Shown here in pieces: positions 25,311 through 33,119 of a stretch of 39,123 nucleotides of DNA; position 1 is the first letter of the stretch, and the number at the start of each line of letters is the position of its first letter. The stretch spans positions 1-39,123 of the forward strand of contig JAFGVK010000168.1 of assembly GCA_016938035.1 (NCBI GenBank), given 5' to 3'. Source of the DNA: Deltaproteobacteria bacterium. GTDB lineage: Bacteria > Myxococcota_A > UBA796 > GCA-2862545. A program made the translations under genes and the position numbers. The notes beneath the pieces were generated by a model, which saw only the letters and a program-made list of their open reading frames with translations, did not search any database and had not been told where the DNA came from.

Positions 25311-26066
25311 GTGAGCGCACCGCAGAGAGACGAAGCCCAGCGCACCATGGGCTGGTTGGGTGAGCTGGTCCGCAACTGGGGGCCCGCCATCGCCGCGGTG
25401 CTGCTGATCCGGGCGTTCATCTTCGAGCCGTTCCGCATCCCCTCCGGCTCGATGCTGCCCACCCTGCTGATCGGCGATCAGGTGCTGGTGACCAAGTACT
25501 CCTACGGCATCTGGCTCCCCTGGCTGAACAAGGAGCTGGTCGATCTCGGCGATCCGGCGCGCGGCGACATCATCGTCTTCCGCTACCCCCTCGACCCCCG
25601 GCAGAACTACATCAAGCGGGTGGTGGGCATCCCCGGCGACCACATCCGGGTGGTGAACAACCAGATCACCCTCAACGGCGCGGTGCAGGAGCGCGACTAC
25701 ACCGGCCGGTACGCGTCCTTCGACGACCGCTGCGCCGAGCGCGACACCAAGCACTACGTGGAGCTCCTCGACGGGCTGCACCACCACGTGCTCACCAACA
25801 CCGGCTTCGGCTCGACCCTCGCCAACCACCCGCCGCGCGGCTCCTCACAGCGCGAGATCGTGGTGCCCCCTGGCAACGTCTTCGTGATGGGAGACAACCG
25901 GGACAACTCGGAGGACAGCCGCAAGTGGGGCTTCGTGCGCTTCGACCAGATCAAGGGCAAGGCGCGCTTCGTCTGGCTCTCCTGGGACAGCTGCGCCCCT
26001 CCCACCGAGGTCATCCGCACCGACCGCTTCTTCCACGACCTCTACCACCCCCCCGAGGCCCTCTAG
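25311..26066 (+). CDS. lepB: Signal peptidase I (first of two)
   Basis: The 251-residue enzyme cleaves signal peptides from exported proteins at the outer face of the cytoplasmic membrane. One N-terminal membrane helix (about 23-39) is followed by the catalytic Ser47 in PSGSMLPTL and the general base Lys102 in NYIKRVVGIPGD. The later box VFVMGDNRDNSEDSRKWG is also present. Start is GTG, with AGGAG five bases upstream. A loop of about 60 residues before that box, with two Cys, is longer than in Gram-positive enzymes. It is followed 92 bases later by a second gene of the same family. Dual lepB genes suit an organism with a very large exported proteome, as the rest of this window implies. Confidence 0.93.
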   Translation: MSAPQRDEAQRTMGWLGELVRNWGPAIAAVLLIRAFIFEPFRIPSGSMLPTLLIGDQVLVTKYSYGIWLPWLNKELVDLGDPARGDIIVFRYPLDPRQNYIKRVVGIPGDHIRVVNNQITLNGAVQERDYTGRYASFDDRCAERDTKHYVELLDGLHHHVLTNTGFGSTLANHPPRGSSQREIVVPPGNVFVMGDNRDNSEDSRKWGFVRFDQIKGKARFVWLSWDSCAPPTEVIRTDRFFHDLYHPPEAL

Positions 26067-26158
26067 CGTCGCGGGGCGTCACCCTCCGTCTCGTCCTGTG
26101 TGGCGGACAGGAGGTGCAGGCCCCCCGCAGATATGGGCCACAGAACCGAGAGCGCGCA

Positions 26159-26905
26159 GTGACCGAACCCGAAGCGACGCCAGACACTCACGCGACAAAC
26201 CCCGTGATGGACCTGATCCGGTACTGGGCCCCACCCCTGCTGGCGGTGATCCTGATCCGGATGTTCCTCTTCGAGCCCTTCCAGATCCCTACCGGCTCGA
26301 TGGTGCCCACCCTGGCGATCGGCGATCACGTCTTCGTGACGAAGTTCTCCTACGGGATCTGGCTCCCCTGGACCGACATCGAGTTGGTCGACCTGGGCGA
26401 CCCTGAGCGCGGCGACATCGTCGTCTTCCGATACCCCCGCGACCCGTCGGTGGACTACATCAAGCGGGTGGTGGGCATCCCCGGCGACCGCATCAGGGTG
26501 GCGGACAACCAGATCTTCCTCAACGGGGAGGCGCAGCCCCTGGAGTACACAGGCACCGCCCCCTATGTCGACGACTCCTGCGAGGTGCACCCCTCGCGGG
26601 TGTTCACCGAGCTGCTCGACGGCACCCCGCACGCGGTCTACAAGGCGGCCCGCGGGGGCTCACCCCTCGCCAACGCCCCCGCGCCTGGCTCGGGGCAGCG
26701 CGAATTTGTCGTCCCCGCCGGGCACGTCTTCGCCATGGGCGACAACAGGGACCGCTCGGCCGACAGCCGCGACTGGGGCTTCGTGCGCTACGACCAGATC
26801 AAGGGCAAGGCCCACTTCATCTGGTTCTCCTGGAATGGCTGCGCCCAGGACGGCAAGATCGTCCGCGGGGAGCGGATCTTCCAGTCGGTCTACCAGGCAC
26901 CCTAG
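26159..26905 (+). CDS. lepB: Signal peptidase I (second, tandem paralogue)
   Basis: The 248-residue enzyme is a close paralogue of the preceding one, with the same residue numbering at the active site: Ser47 in PTGSMVPTL and Lys102 in DYIKRVVGIPGD. The box VFAMGDNRDRSADSRDWG is also present. Core blocks such as FSYGIWLPW and ELVDLGDP are nearly identical between the two, while the loop before the last box differs (YVDDSCEVHPSRVF), as does the membrane helix. The GTG start is chosen by alignment to the first copy; the ribosome site there (GAGAG) is weak. An ATG sixteen codons later is an alternative. The pair looks like a tandem duplication that has diverged, perhaps dividing substrates. Confidence 0.9.
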   Translation: MTEPEATPDTHATNPVMDLIRYWAPPLLAVILIRMFLFEPFQIPTGSMVPTLAIGDHVFVTKFSYGIWLPWTDIELVDLGDPERGDIVVFRYPRDPSVDYIKRVVGIPGDRIRVADNQIFLNGEAQPLEYTGTAPYVDDSCEVHPSRVFTELLDGTPHAVYKAARGGSPLANAPAPGSGQREFVVPAGHVFAMGDNRDRSADSRDWGFVRYDQIKGKAHFIWFSWNGCAQDGKIVRGERIFQSVYQAP

Positions 26906-27342
26906 CGCCCGAGTCCTCGCCAGCGTGGCGCCGACCCGTGCTCGCGCGGCGATCAGGCGACCACTAGCCCATCGGGCGCGCTCGCCCGTGGTGTCCGCCC
27001 GACATCCGTCCCACGCTCCAGCGCGCGCCCTTCTCCGGACCCCGGCGGCGTCCTTCGGCCTCTCTGGACGAGCCTGCCGCGATGCGCTGGGTCCTGCTCA
27101 CCCCTTCGACGGGCAGGGGGAGGCTCCCCAGCGTGACGAGGCGCGCGCCCCTGTGATGGAGCCGCGAGGGTCCGCGCCCATCCTCCACCGACAGCCCCGT
27201 CCTCACAGCGCCTCTCCTCGGCACGGGACGCGGTGTGGCCACCACCGAGCCCCCGTGATGGGAGCGGGGCCAGCGCCGGGGGAAGACCACAGGAGACAGG
27301 GCTGGTTCTCCGGTCCGGCCTATCGAACGCGTCGCTTTTCCC
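26906..27342. other. Intergenic stretch, no gene recognised
   Basis: About 440 bases between the second signal peptidase gene and the promoter region of the next gene hold no frame with convincing codon use, only Arg/Pro/Ser-rich translations. No tRNA or clear terminator is visible. Confidence 0.5.
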
Positions 27343-27371
27343 TTGTGCCGCGACGACGCGTGTCCTATGGG
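27343..27371 (+). promoter_or_regulatory. Candidate sigma-70-like promoter
   Basis: TTGTGC (27343-27348) and TATGGG (27366-27371) are separated by 17 bases, 34 bases before the ATG of the secreted protein at 27405, in a locally less GC-rich patch. The match to consensus is partial. Confidence 0.25.
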
Positions 27372-27404
27372 GACAGCGCGTCTCACAACTCCACGAGGAT
27401 CCCC

Positions 27405-28268
27405 ATGAAAACTATGCTATATTCACTTCTTGCGATGTCCGTCTCCCTCCCCGCCTGGGCCGGGCCCCTCAAGCCCTACGGGCTGGGAGCGCCTCTACAG
27501 GGCACGGTGGAGGCGCAGCTCCCCGTGGTCAAGCAGGCGCTGGTCGACCAGGGCTTTCAGGTGGTCGGCACCTACTACCCGACCGGCCAGAGCGCGGTGC
27601 TCGCGGTGACCAACGGCGCCCTGCGCGGCGCGGCCGCGGCCTCAGAGCAGGGCGGCTTCGGGGCGGTGCAGCGGGTGTCCCTGACCCAATCCGGCGATCA
27701 GGTAGAGGTGGCCTTCACCGACCCACGCTATTTCGGCGCCGCCTACCACATGAGCGGGGACCTGAGCCCGGTGGCCACCGCCCTCGGCGCCGCGGTGGGG
27801 GGCAGCACCCCCTTCGGCGCGGCCTCCGGCCTCAGCGAGGCGGATCTGCGCGGCTACCACTACACCATCGCGATGCCCTATTTCGGCGACCAGGAGGTGC
27901 TCGCCACCTACGGCTCCCACCAGGAGGCGGTGGCGGCGGTGGAGGCGGGGCTCAGGGCCCACGACGCGGGCACCCGCCTGGTCTACAAGGTCCAGATCCC
28001 CGGCACCGAGCAGGTGGTGTTCGGGGTGGGCCTCACCGCGGGCAAGGGCGCCGACAGCACCGTGCTCAGCAACTGCGACGTGGGCGAGCACCGCGCCACG
28101 GCCTACGCCCCGTACGAGATCCTGGTGGTGGGCGACAAGGCCCTCGCCCTGCCGGGCAAGTTCCGCATCGCCATCGCCTTCCCCGACCTGTCGATGGGCA
28201 CCTTCATGAAGATCTCATCGGCCCCTGGGGCGATCAGCGAGGCGCTCACCGAGGTCGCGAAGCCCTGA
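27405..28268 (+). CDS. Secreted protein of unknown function
   Basis: The 287-residue product has a clear signal peptide (MKTMLYSLLAMSVSLPAWA, cut before GPLKPYG). It is then soluble, with an N-terminal alpha/beta segment (GTVEAQLPVVKQALVDQGFQ then VVGTYYP) that recalls the small ferredoxin-like DUF302 fold, though this is weak. The middle has VSLTQSGDQVEVAFTDPRYFG and the end KFRIAIAFPDLSMGTFMKIS. There is a single Cys (SNCDVGEH). The start is supported by GAGGA five bases upstream and by the leader; the open frame upstream is not used. The first codons are AT-rich compared with the rest, as often seen at translation starts. It converges on the EEP lipoprotein gene eight bases away. Confidence 0.75.
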   Translation: MKTMLYSLLAMSVSLPAWAGPLKPYGLGAPLQGTVEAQLPVVKQALVDQGFQVVGTYYPTGQSAVLAVTNGALRGAAAASEQGGFGAVQRVSLTQSGDQVEVAFTDPRYFGAAYHMSGDLSPVATALGAAVGGSTPFGAASGLSEADLRGYHYTIAMPYFGDQEVLATYGSHQEAVAAVEAGLRAHDAGTRLVYKVQIPGTEQVVFGVGLTAGKGADSTVLSNCDVGEHRATAYAPYEILVVGDKALALPGKFRIAIAFPDLSMGTFMKISSAPGAISEALTEVAKP

Positions 28269-28276
28269 GGCGCGGC

Positions 28277-29119
28277 TCAGCAGCCCTCTGTCCACCAGCG
28301 CAGCGCCCCTCGGATCGCCGGATGATCCGAGAGGGGCTGCCCCTCCGCGTCCACGAACTCCTCGGCGACGCCCCAGCGCTCGCCCTCCAGGCACAGGCCG
28401 GGCCCCGGTCGGAACAGGATCCGGTCGATGTGGTCGGGCTCCTCGCAGCCCACCGCGTCGCATAGGTCTGTGAGGCCGGTAGCGCCCACAAAAGCGTCGG
28501 ACACCTGCGCGTCCTCCGGGTCTGAGATCCGGTTGAGGTTGGTGTCACCCGCCACCAGCCAGGCCTCCTCCCCATGCTCCGCCTCCAGCCAGGCGGCGAG
28601 CTGGGCGAAGCCCACCGAGCGCGCCGCGTCGTCCTCGGGGCTCCCCCCCGCGTCCGCGTGGAGGTTCACCACCACCAGCCTCACCCCCGGCGCGAGGGCG
28701 TGGCGGGCGGCGGAGAAGCCCTTCTCGGCGAGGCAGTCGCTCCCGTCCTCCAGCACCCCGCTGCAGACCTCCCAGCGGACCCTGGTGTAGTCGGTGAAGG
28801 GGGTCTCCGAGAAGCGGGACAGCCCGTCGTGCATCGGCGCGTCCACCGCCTCGCCAGGCGCCGAGGCGTGGGGGAGCGTGACCGCCTCCGCGAGGAGGTC
28901 ATGGTAGGCGAAGTCCTCCTGCACCAGCACCAGCGGGTAGGCGTTGAGGAGCGGGGAGATCTGCGGCTGGTTGACCTCCGGGTGGGAGTCGGAGATCCCC
29001 TCCGGCAGGCCCGCCACGTTGTAGGTGAGCAGGCTCAGGGTCCCCTCGGGGGGGGCGAGGATCTCGCCGGTGTCGGCGTCCGGCTGACAGGCGAGCAGGA
29101 GCAGCAGGGAGAGCATCAT
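28277..29119 (-). CDS. Lipoprotein of the endonuclease/exonuclease/phosphatase (EEP) family
   Basis: The 280-residue product has a lipoprotein leader (MMLSLLLLLACQPDADTGE, with Cys11 as acylation site). EEP motifs are LSLLTYNVAGLPEG (metal/active Asn), LVLVQEDF (metal Glu), VVVNLHADAGG (His), LVAGDTNLN (Asp-x-Asn) and a C-terminal LSDHPAIRG (Asp-His pair). The family splits phosphodiesters in nucleic acids, inositol phosphates or sphingomyelin. A lipid-anchored, extracytoplasmic form suggests a phospholipid or extracellular DNA substrate. The first of two adjacent ATGs with GAGG just upstream was chosen; a further ATG 12 codons upstream would spoil the lipoprotein leader. The start region lies in a 60-base sequence repeated at 29533-29592. 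Confidence 0.83.
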   Translation of the reverse strand: MMLSLLLLLACQPDADTGEILAPPEGTLSLLTYNVAGLPEGISDSHPEVNQPQISPLLNAYPLVLVQEDFAYHDLLAEAVTLPHASAPGEAVDAPMHDGLSRFSETPFTDYTRVRWEVCSGVLEDGSDCLAEKGFSAARHALAPGVRLVVVNLHADAGGSPEDDAARSVGFAQLAAWLEAEHGEEAWLVAGDTNLNRISDPEDAQVSDAFVGATGLTDLCDAVGCEEPDHIDRILFRPGPGLCLEGERWGVAEEFVDAEGQPLSDHPAIRGALRWWTEGC

Positions 29120-29175
29120 CACCTCGGGGTGGACCGCGGAAAGGGAGCGCGCCATGTTCTCCCCTGTGGGGCCCT
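29116..29175. repeat. 60-bp direct repeat, copy 1 (at the start of the EEP lipoprotein gene)
   Basis: The sequence starting TCATCACCTCGGGGTGGACC and running through CCATGTTCTCC is repeated, with about a dozen differences, at 29533-29592. It contains the ribosome site and start codon of the EEP lipoprotein gene on the minus strand. Confidence 0.75.
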
Positions 29176-29266
29176 GGTGGGAGAAGAATCTTGCGGTGCG
29201 GCCCCCCCTGCGGTGCCTCGGCCACCTGTGCGAGGGCGAGGCACCGGTCCATCAGCCGGAACGGCT

Positions 29267-29379
29267 CACAGGAGGCGCTTCATCCTTCCACAGGAACCAT
29301 CAGATGAAGTGGCTCGTCGCGTTTTCCAGACGGACGACGGGCGCCGAGCCGCAAGGAATATCGGCGTTTGGCCGATATT
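29267..29379 (+). repeat. Dispersed repeat R2, copy 1, with downstream hairpin
   Basis: The stretch from CACAGGAGGCGCTTCATC through GATGAAGTGGCTCGTCGC to the GACGG near 29333 is closely matched, in inverse orientation, at 35897-35967. It is followed by a 9-bp perfect hairpin (AATATCGGC at 29357-29365, GCCGATATT at 29371-29379). Both copies could encode a peptide starting MKWLVA after an AGGA-like site. Similarity fades soon after, so a non-coding mobile or regulatory repeat is as likely. Confidence 0.6.
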
Positions 29380-29532
29380 TCCAAGGGATGAACCGCACTT
29401 TGGGACGCGACGCGCGTAGGAACATGGACACCCGCCGAGAGGCCAGCGGGTCGGTGCCGAGGGCCGTGTTGACGTGGGTGGGGAGGGTGCCCGCGGCCGG
29501 CGTGCCTGCGAACAGGGGCCGCGGCGAGGGCC
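29380..29532. other. Intergenic, nothing recognised
   Basis: No gene with convincing codon use was found between repeat R2 and the second 60-bp repeat. Confidence 0.5.
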
Positions 29533-29592
29533 TCATCACCTCGGGGTGGACCGCTGGAGGGGCGAGCACCATGCTCTCCGCTGCGCGGCCCC
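29533..29592. repeat. 60-bp direct repeat, copy 2
   Basis: This is a near copy of 29116-29175, beginning TCATCACCTCGGGGTGGACC and continuing through CCATGCTCTCC. It carries the same ribosome site and ATG on the minus strand but is followed there by no recognisable gene. It looks like a duplicated 5' region or a remnant of a second lipoprotein gene. Confidence 0.7.
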
Positions 29593-29669
29593 CGACGGGG
29601 AGCGCTCCACACCCCGTCGCTCGGGGGAGGGGCGCCTGACAGCGCGGGGGCTGCGCGCCTGGGGCCCCC

Positions 29670-30170
29670 TCAGCGACGGCGCTCCGGTGCCTGGTGAGGC
29701 GTCCCTAGCCACGCAGGGGCCGGGTGATCGGTGGCGCTCAGGTAGAGCACCGCCGCCTCGCGAGACGGGGCGGTGCGGAAGAGGCTCAGCGCCGCGTCCA
29801 GCAGCTCCCGCCGCCCCAGCGTCCCGACCACCCTCCCCTCTCGCACCACCGGGAGGACCAGGCCGGTGCCGGCAGTGAAGGCGTGGGCCAGGGTGAGGAA
29901 GGGGGTATCCTCCGAGATCCCCACAGGGTCCCGCTGCATCACGTCACCGACCCGCGCCGGGCCCCCGCCACCGTCCACCCCCCGGAGCAGGGCCCGCAGC
30001 GCGTCCTGCTCGTGCAGCATCCCGACGAGCGTGCCCGCCGCGTCGAGCACCGGCGCGGCCCGCTGGTCGGACGCGCGCAGGCGGCTCACCACCTCACACA
30101 CGATCTCGTCGGCCGTCGCGGTGCACAGCTGGGTAGACATCATGTCCCCAGCGCAGAGGAATCTGGCCAT
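29670..30170 (-). CDS. CBS-pair domain protein
   Basis: The 166-residue cytoplasmic protein consists of two CBS motifs. The first runs from about residue 9 (AGDMMSTQLCTATADEIVCE) to 65 (LVGMLHEQDALRALL). The second runs from about 73 (VGDVMQRDPVGISEDTPFLT) to 130 (RVVGTLGRRELLDAAL), followed by a short tail. Such pairs bind adenine nucleotides (AMP, ATP, SAM) and act as energy or ligand sensors, often on partner proteins. The ATG at 30170 was chosen; sequence upstream in frame is Ser/Gly/Arg-rich and lacks CBS features. A later ATG pair (MMSTQL) is possible but would cut into the first motif. It lies about 105 bases downstream of the PP2C-like/cNBD gene on the same strand. Confidence 0.83.
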   Translation of the reverse strand: MARFLCAGDMMSTQLCTATADEIVCEVVSRLRASDQRAAPVLDAAGTLVGMLHEQDALRALLRGVDGGGGPARVGDVMQRDPVGISEDTPFLTLAHAFTAGTGLVLPVVREGRVVGTLGRRELLDAALSLFRTAPSREAAVLYLSATDHPAPAWLGTPHQAPERRR

Positions 30171-30275
30171 ACCGGCCCCCTCAGTCCCTCCCGCAGGAGA
30201 TCGCAGGGCCGACGAGGAGGGAGATGCGCCCGCCCTACCGCCACACCTCCATGCTCGGCCCCCCAAGGGCCCCTG

Positions 30276-31481
30276 TCAACGCCCTTCGCCCTCGCCCTCC
30301 GCCAAGCGCTCCGAGGCCTTGCGAAGATGGGCCGACAGCCCAAGCAGCATGTTCCAGAGCACCTTCACCGCGATCTTCGAATCCCCCTGGAGCAGCTTGA
30401 AGAAGGCGGCGCGCCCGATGATGAAGACCTCCGCCTCCTCGACCGCCACCAGGGTCGCGGACCGGACCGGCTCGTCGAGCATCGCCATCTCACCGAAGTT
30501 GGACCCCGGCCCCAGGGTCGCGAGCACCTGCCCCTCGCGCTCAACCCGCACCTTGCCCGAGATCAGCAGGTAGATCTCCGTGCCGGGGTCCCCCTGGGAG
30601 AAGATCACGGCGCCGGCGGGGTAGGTGTGGGGGTGGGTCGCGGCGGCCACCGCCCGCAGCTCCTCGTCACCGCAGTGTTTGAACAGGGGCATCGGCCTCA
30701 GCAGCGCGAGGCGCCTGCGGGCGTCATCGCCCCCCTTGGCGCCGCCAGGGATCTCGGCCAGCACCCCCACCACCTGCCGCGCACCCACCGCGCTCAGGAC
30801 CCGCTGCGCCGCCTCCTCGACCGTCCCGACGGGGAGCAGTCTGTGGAGGTCTGGGCCGGGGAGGCCCTCGGCGAGGTGCCCGGTGGTGACGAGGAAGCGG
30901 TCGTTGGGCGCCGCCTCCATGCAGAGGGACTCGGCGCGCACCCGCGGCTCGGCCCCCAGCGCCCTGGTGAAGCGCCGCTCGTTGGAGGGCATCGCCTCGC
31001 CTGGAGCCTCCTCCCAGTCGACGATCAGCGCCTCGTCGGCGCGGGAGTGGTCCACGGTGAGCTGGTGGGTCAGCCCCTTGCGGACCAGATAGACCCTGCC
31101 GTCCCCCACGTGGCCCACAAAGACCTCCGTCCCCGCGAAGAGGAGAACGTCCAGGGTGATCAACAGGCCCCTCCGCCTGCGGGCGTAGGCGTAGACCTCC
31201 TGCGCCGCCCTGCCGAAGGACTCCTCCATCACCTCCAGGATCCGCCCCCTCAGCTCCGAAGAGGGGTGCCGGGCGAAGCGCTGGAGGATGTCGCGGTGGC
31301 GCTCGAAGTGGTTGCGCACGTTGTCGAGGGCGATGCGCGCTCCCGCCCGCCCGTGCTCGCCCCCAGCGGGTGCGTCGGCCACACCGAGCAAGCCGAGCTC
31401 GGCCACCGTGAGCAGCTGGTCCCGTGTGACCCCGCTGGAGGGATCACCGGGCGCGAAGAGAGGGCAGACTCTCGGATCCAT
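30276..31481 (-). CDS. PP2C-like (possibly inactive) domain fused to a cyclic-nucleotide-binding domain
   Basis: The 401-residue cytoplasmic protein has an N-terminal half like PP2C/Stp1 phosphatases: TRDQLLTVAELGLLGVADA (about 19-37), a helix ARIALDNVRNHFE, and VGDGRVYLVRKG...LTVDHS (about 125-146). Key metal-site motifs are altered: the usual V-A-D-G-M-G-G-H reads VADAPAGGEHG, the S-D-G-L aspartate site reads TTGHL (about 199-203), and no C-terminal D-N-x-T is visible. The C-terminal half (about 262-390) is a clear cNMP-binding fold: FSQGDPGTEIYLLISGKVRV and the phosphate-binding cassette FGEMAMLDEPVRSATL with its Arg. It may be a nucleotide-controlled pseudophosphatase scaffold. The ATG has GGAG five bases upstream. 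Confidence 0.8.
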   Translation of the reverse strand: MDPRVCPLFAPGDPSSGVTRDQLLTVAELGLLGVADAPAGGEHGRAGARIALDNVRNHFERHRDILQRFARHPSSELRGRILEVMEESFGRAAQEVYAYARRRRGLLITLDVLLFAGTEVFVGHVGDGRVYLVRKGLTHQLTVDHSRADEALIVDWEEAPGEAMPSNERRFTRALGAEPRVRAESLCMEAAPNDRFLVTTGHLAEGLPGPDLHRLLPVGTVEEAAQRVLSAVGARQVVGVLAEIPGGAKGGDDARRRLALLRPMPLFKHCGDEELRAVAAATHPHTYPAGAVIFSQGDPGTEIYLLISGKVRVEREGQVLATLGPGSNFGEMAMLDEPVRSATLVAVEEAEVFIIGRAAFFKLLQGDSKIAVKVLWNMLLGLSAHLRKASERLAEGEGEGR

Positions 31482-31534
31482 CAACACTCCATGGGCGCCA
31501 GTGTACCGCTATCCGCCCGGCCCGTGTCCAGCGC

Positions 31535-32560
31535 TCAGCGCGCCTCCTCGATCTCTAGCTGCGCGCCGCCCAGCTCAGCGAGGGAGCCCCACCCGCACCC
31601 CAGCTCAAGCCGCGCCGCGTCCGCCGGGACCTGCCCCAGGGTGGGGTCCACCGGAACCCAGCGCTCCCCCAGGCGCACCGCGGCCCAGGCGTGGGGGTAG
31701 AGCCCCGGCGGGTCCGCCAGGTACACCAAGCCGCAGCGCACCTCCGTGTCCAGGCCGGCCAGCGCATCCACCAGGGCGCGCGCCCGGTCCTCGCAGTCCC
31801 CGCCCCCCGCCAGCACCTCCTCCGCGCTCCGCGACCGCACCCCAGCCCTGTCGGGCAGGACCGCCAGCCGGGCCACCGCCGCGTCTACCCGCGCCAGCGC
31901 CTCCCCCTGAGGCAGCTCCGCCCGCAGCGGGGCCGTCACCACCACTAGCCCGTCACGGACGACCTGATCGGGCCCCGCGGGCACCGCCAGCCCCCTCACC
32001 GCGAAGCGCACCGTCCACGCCCCCCTCGCCCCGCTCACCTGGCGGGTGGGCACAGAGAACAGGCGCTGCAGGTCTGGAGCCTCAGCGGGCCAGTCCGGTC
32101 GCGCGGGGACCCTGGCGGCGCGCAGCAGCCCGATGGACACGGCGCTCACCACCCCTGCGACGTCCCGCTCCATCCGGCCGCTTGCGGCGCCCTGGCGCCA
32201 GGTGCCATCGGCAGAGATCAGGGCGGGGACCACCTCGCAGCCCTGCGGGTCGAGCACCTGCGCCTCCCCCAAGCCCGCGTCCTCCAGCAGCCACGCGACG
32301 CCCGCCTCCCCCTCCCAGCACAGCGCCCCGTCCCGGATCAGCGAGCGCAGCGACCCGTCCGGCGCCCGGCGCACCAGGGAGGTGGAACGGTCGCGCACCG
32401 CCCTGCCCCCTAGCAGCAGCGACCACTCCCGCTCCCGCAGCTCGTCCGCCCCTGCGGCGACCCTGCGCTCGCGCCCCACCAGGGCGCCGTCGGCAGTGAT
32501 CGCCCACCACTCCCCCTCTGGGGGAGCGCAGGCGAGGGCCAGTAACAGGGCGAGGCCCAC
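31535..32560 (-). CDS. Transglutaminase-like lipoprotein
   Basis: The 341-residue product has a short lipoprotein leader (MGLALLLALAC, acylated Cys11). Its C-terminal half carries a transglutaminase-like cysteine-protease fold with triad Cys256 in GGGDCEDRARALV, His290 in YPHAWAAVRL and Asp305 in WVPVDPTLGQ. Preceding beta-rich sequence (about 20-200) resembles the N-terminal regions of bacterial envelope transglutaminase-like proteins. It may cleave or cross-link peptides in the periplasm; many of these domains are proteases or amidases rather than true transglutaminases. The GTG start directly follows the TAG of the upstream TPR gene with no gap, so the two are co-translated. It is the last gene of a compact four-gene unit. 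Confidence 0.83.
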   Translation of the reverse strand: MGLALLLALACAPPEGEWWAITADGALVGRERRVAAGADELREREWSLLLGGRAVRDRSTSLVRRAPDGSLRSLIRDGALCWEGEAGVAWLLEDAGLGEAQVLDPQGCEVVPALISADGTWRQGAASGRMERDVAGVVSAVSIGLLRAARVPARPDWPAEAPDLQRLFSVPTRQVSGARGAWTVRFAVRGLAVPAGPDQVVRDGLVVVTAPLRAELPQGEALARVDAAVARLAVLPDRAGVRSRSAEEVLAGGGDCEDRARALVDALAGLDTEVRCGLVYLADPPGLYPHAWAAVRLGERWVPVDPTLGQVPADAARLELGCGWGSLAELGGAQLEIEEAR

Positions 32561-33109
32561 CTAGAGGGTCTTGCGCCCCGAGGTCATCCGGTCGATCGCC
32601 TCCGCGGCGCGCGCCACGTCGGGGTGGGTGACCGGCCCCATCGCCGCGCGGCGGAGGGCCGACAGCGCCTCGTCCTTGCGCCCGGTGACCCTGAGCAGGG
32701 TGCCGAGGTTGTACAGCGCGGCGGGGTCGTCGGGCCGCTTGGCGAGCGCCTCGCGATAGCGGACCTCTGCGGCCTCCAGCTCGCCGTCCATGTAGAGGTT
32801 CAGCCCCTCCTGCACCAGCTCGTCCGCCTCGTGGATGAACTCCACGTCGAGGAAGGCCTTGGCGCCCAGGTTCACGAGCACCGCCGCCAGCGGCGAGAGC
32901 AGCCAGAAGGCCACGCCCTCCGAGGCGAGCAGCACCGCGAGGGGCACGTCAGGCCCAAGCACCCGCCCCTTGTAGGACAACCGCACCTTGGTGTACCGCC
33001 CGCTGGCGACCGTGTCCTCCAGCCGCTTGCGGAGGGCCCTGAGGGTGGCCTCCACGTCCTCGGGGTCCACCGGGATCCTGAACCCCCGGAAGGGATCGCG
33101 CTCGCTCAT
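32561..33109 (-). CDS. Membrane-associated TPR protein
   Basis: The 182-residue protein has an N-terminal alpha/beta region of about 60 residues (PVDPEDVEATLRALRKRLED, then KVRLSYKGRVLGPDVPLAVLL). A hydrophobic segment follows (VAFWLLSPLAAVLVNLGAKAF, in part membrane-like, about 66-86), then two TPR units: LVQEGLNLYMDGELEAAEVR and AALYNLGTLLRVTGRKDEAL (about 97-160). The TPRs probably mediate protein contacts. GGAGG lies three bases before the ATG. It is directly followed by the transglutaminase-like gene (no gap) and begins ten bases after the SDR gene, so it shares their operon. No specific partner is evident. Confidence 0.75.
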   Translation of the reverse strand: MSERDPFRGFRIPVDPEDVEATLRALRKRLEDTVASGRYTKVRLSYKGRVLGPDVPLAVLLASEGVAFWLLSPLAAVLVNLGAKAFLDVEFIHEADELVQEGLNLYMDGELEAAEVRYREALAKRPDDPAALYNLGTLLRVTGRKDEALSALRRAAMGPVTHPDVARAAEAIDRMTSGRKTL

Positions 33110-33119
33110 CAGACCTCCA

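Noticed and set aside
26565..27404. Upstream extension of the secreted protein gene at 27405
   Set aside because: It would overlap the second signal peptidase gene in another frame and would bury the clear signal peptide.
29724..31700. Very long plus-strand open frame (658 codons) over the CBS and PP2C/cNBD genes
   Set aside because: It is antisense to two genes with clear domain motifs and its translation is Arg/Pro/Gln/Gly-rich, typical of a shadow frame in GC-rich DNA.
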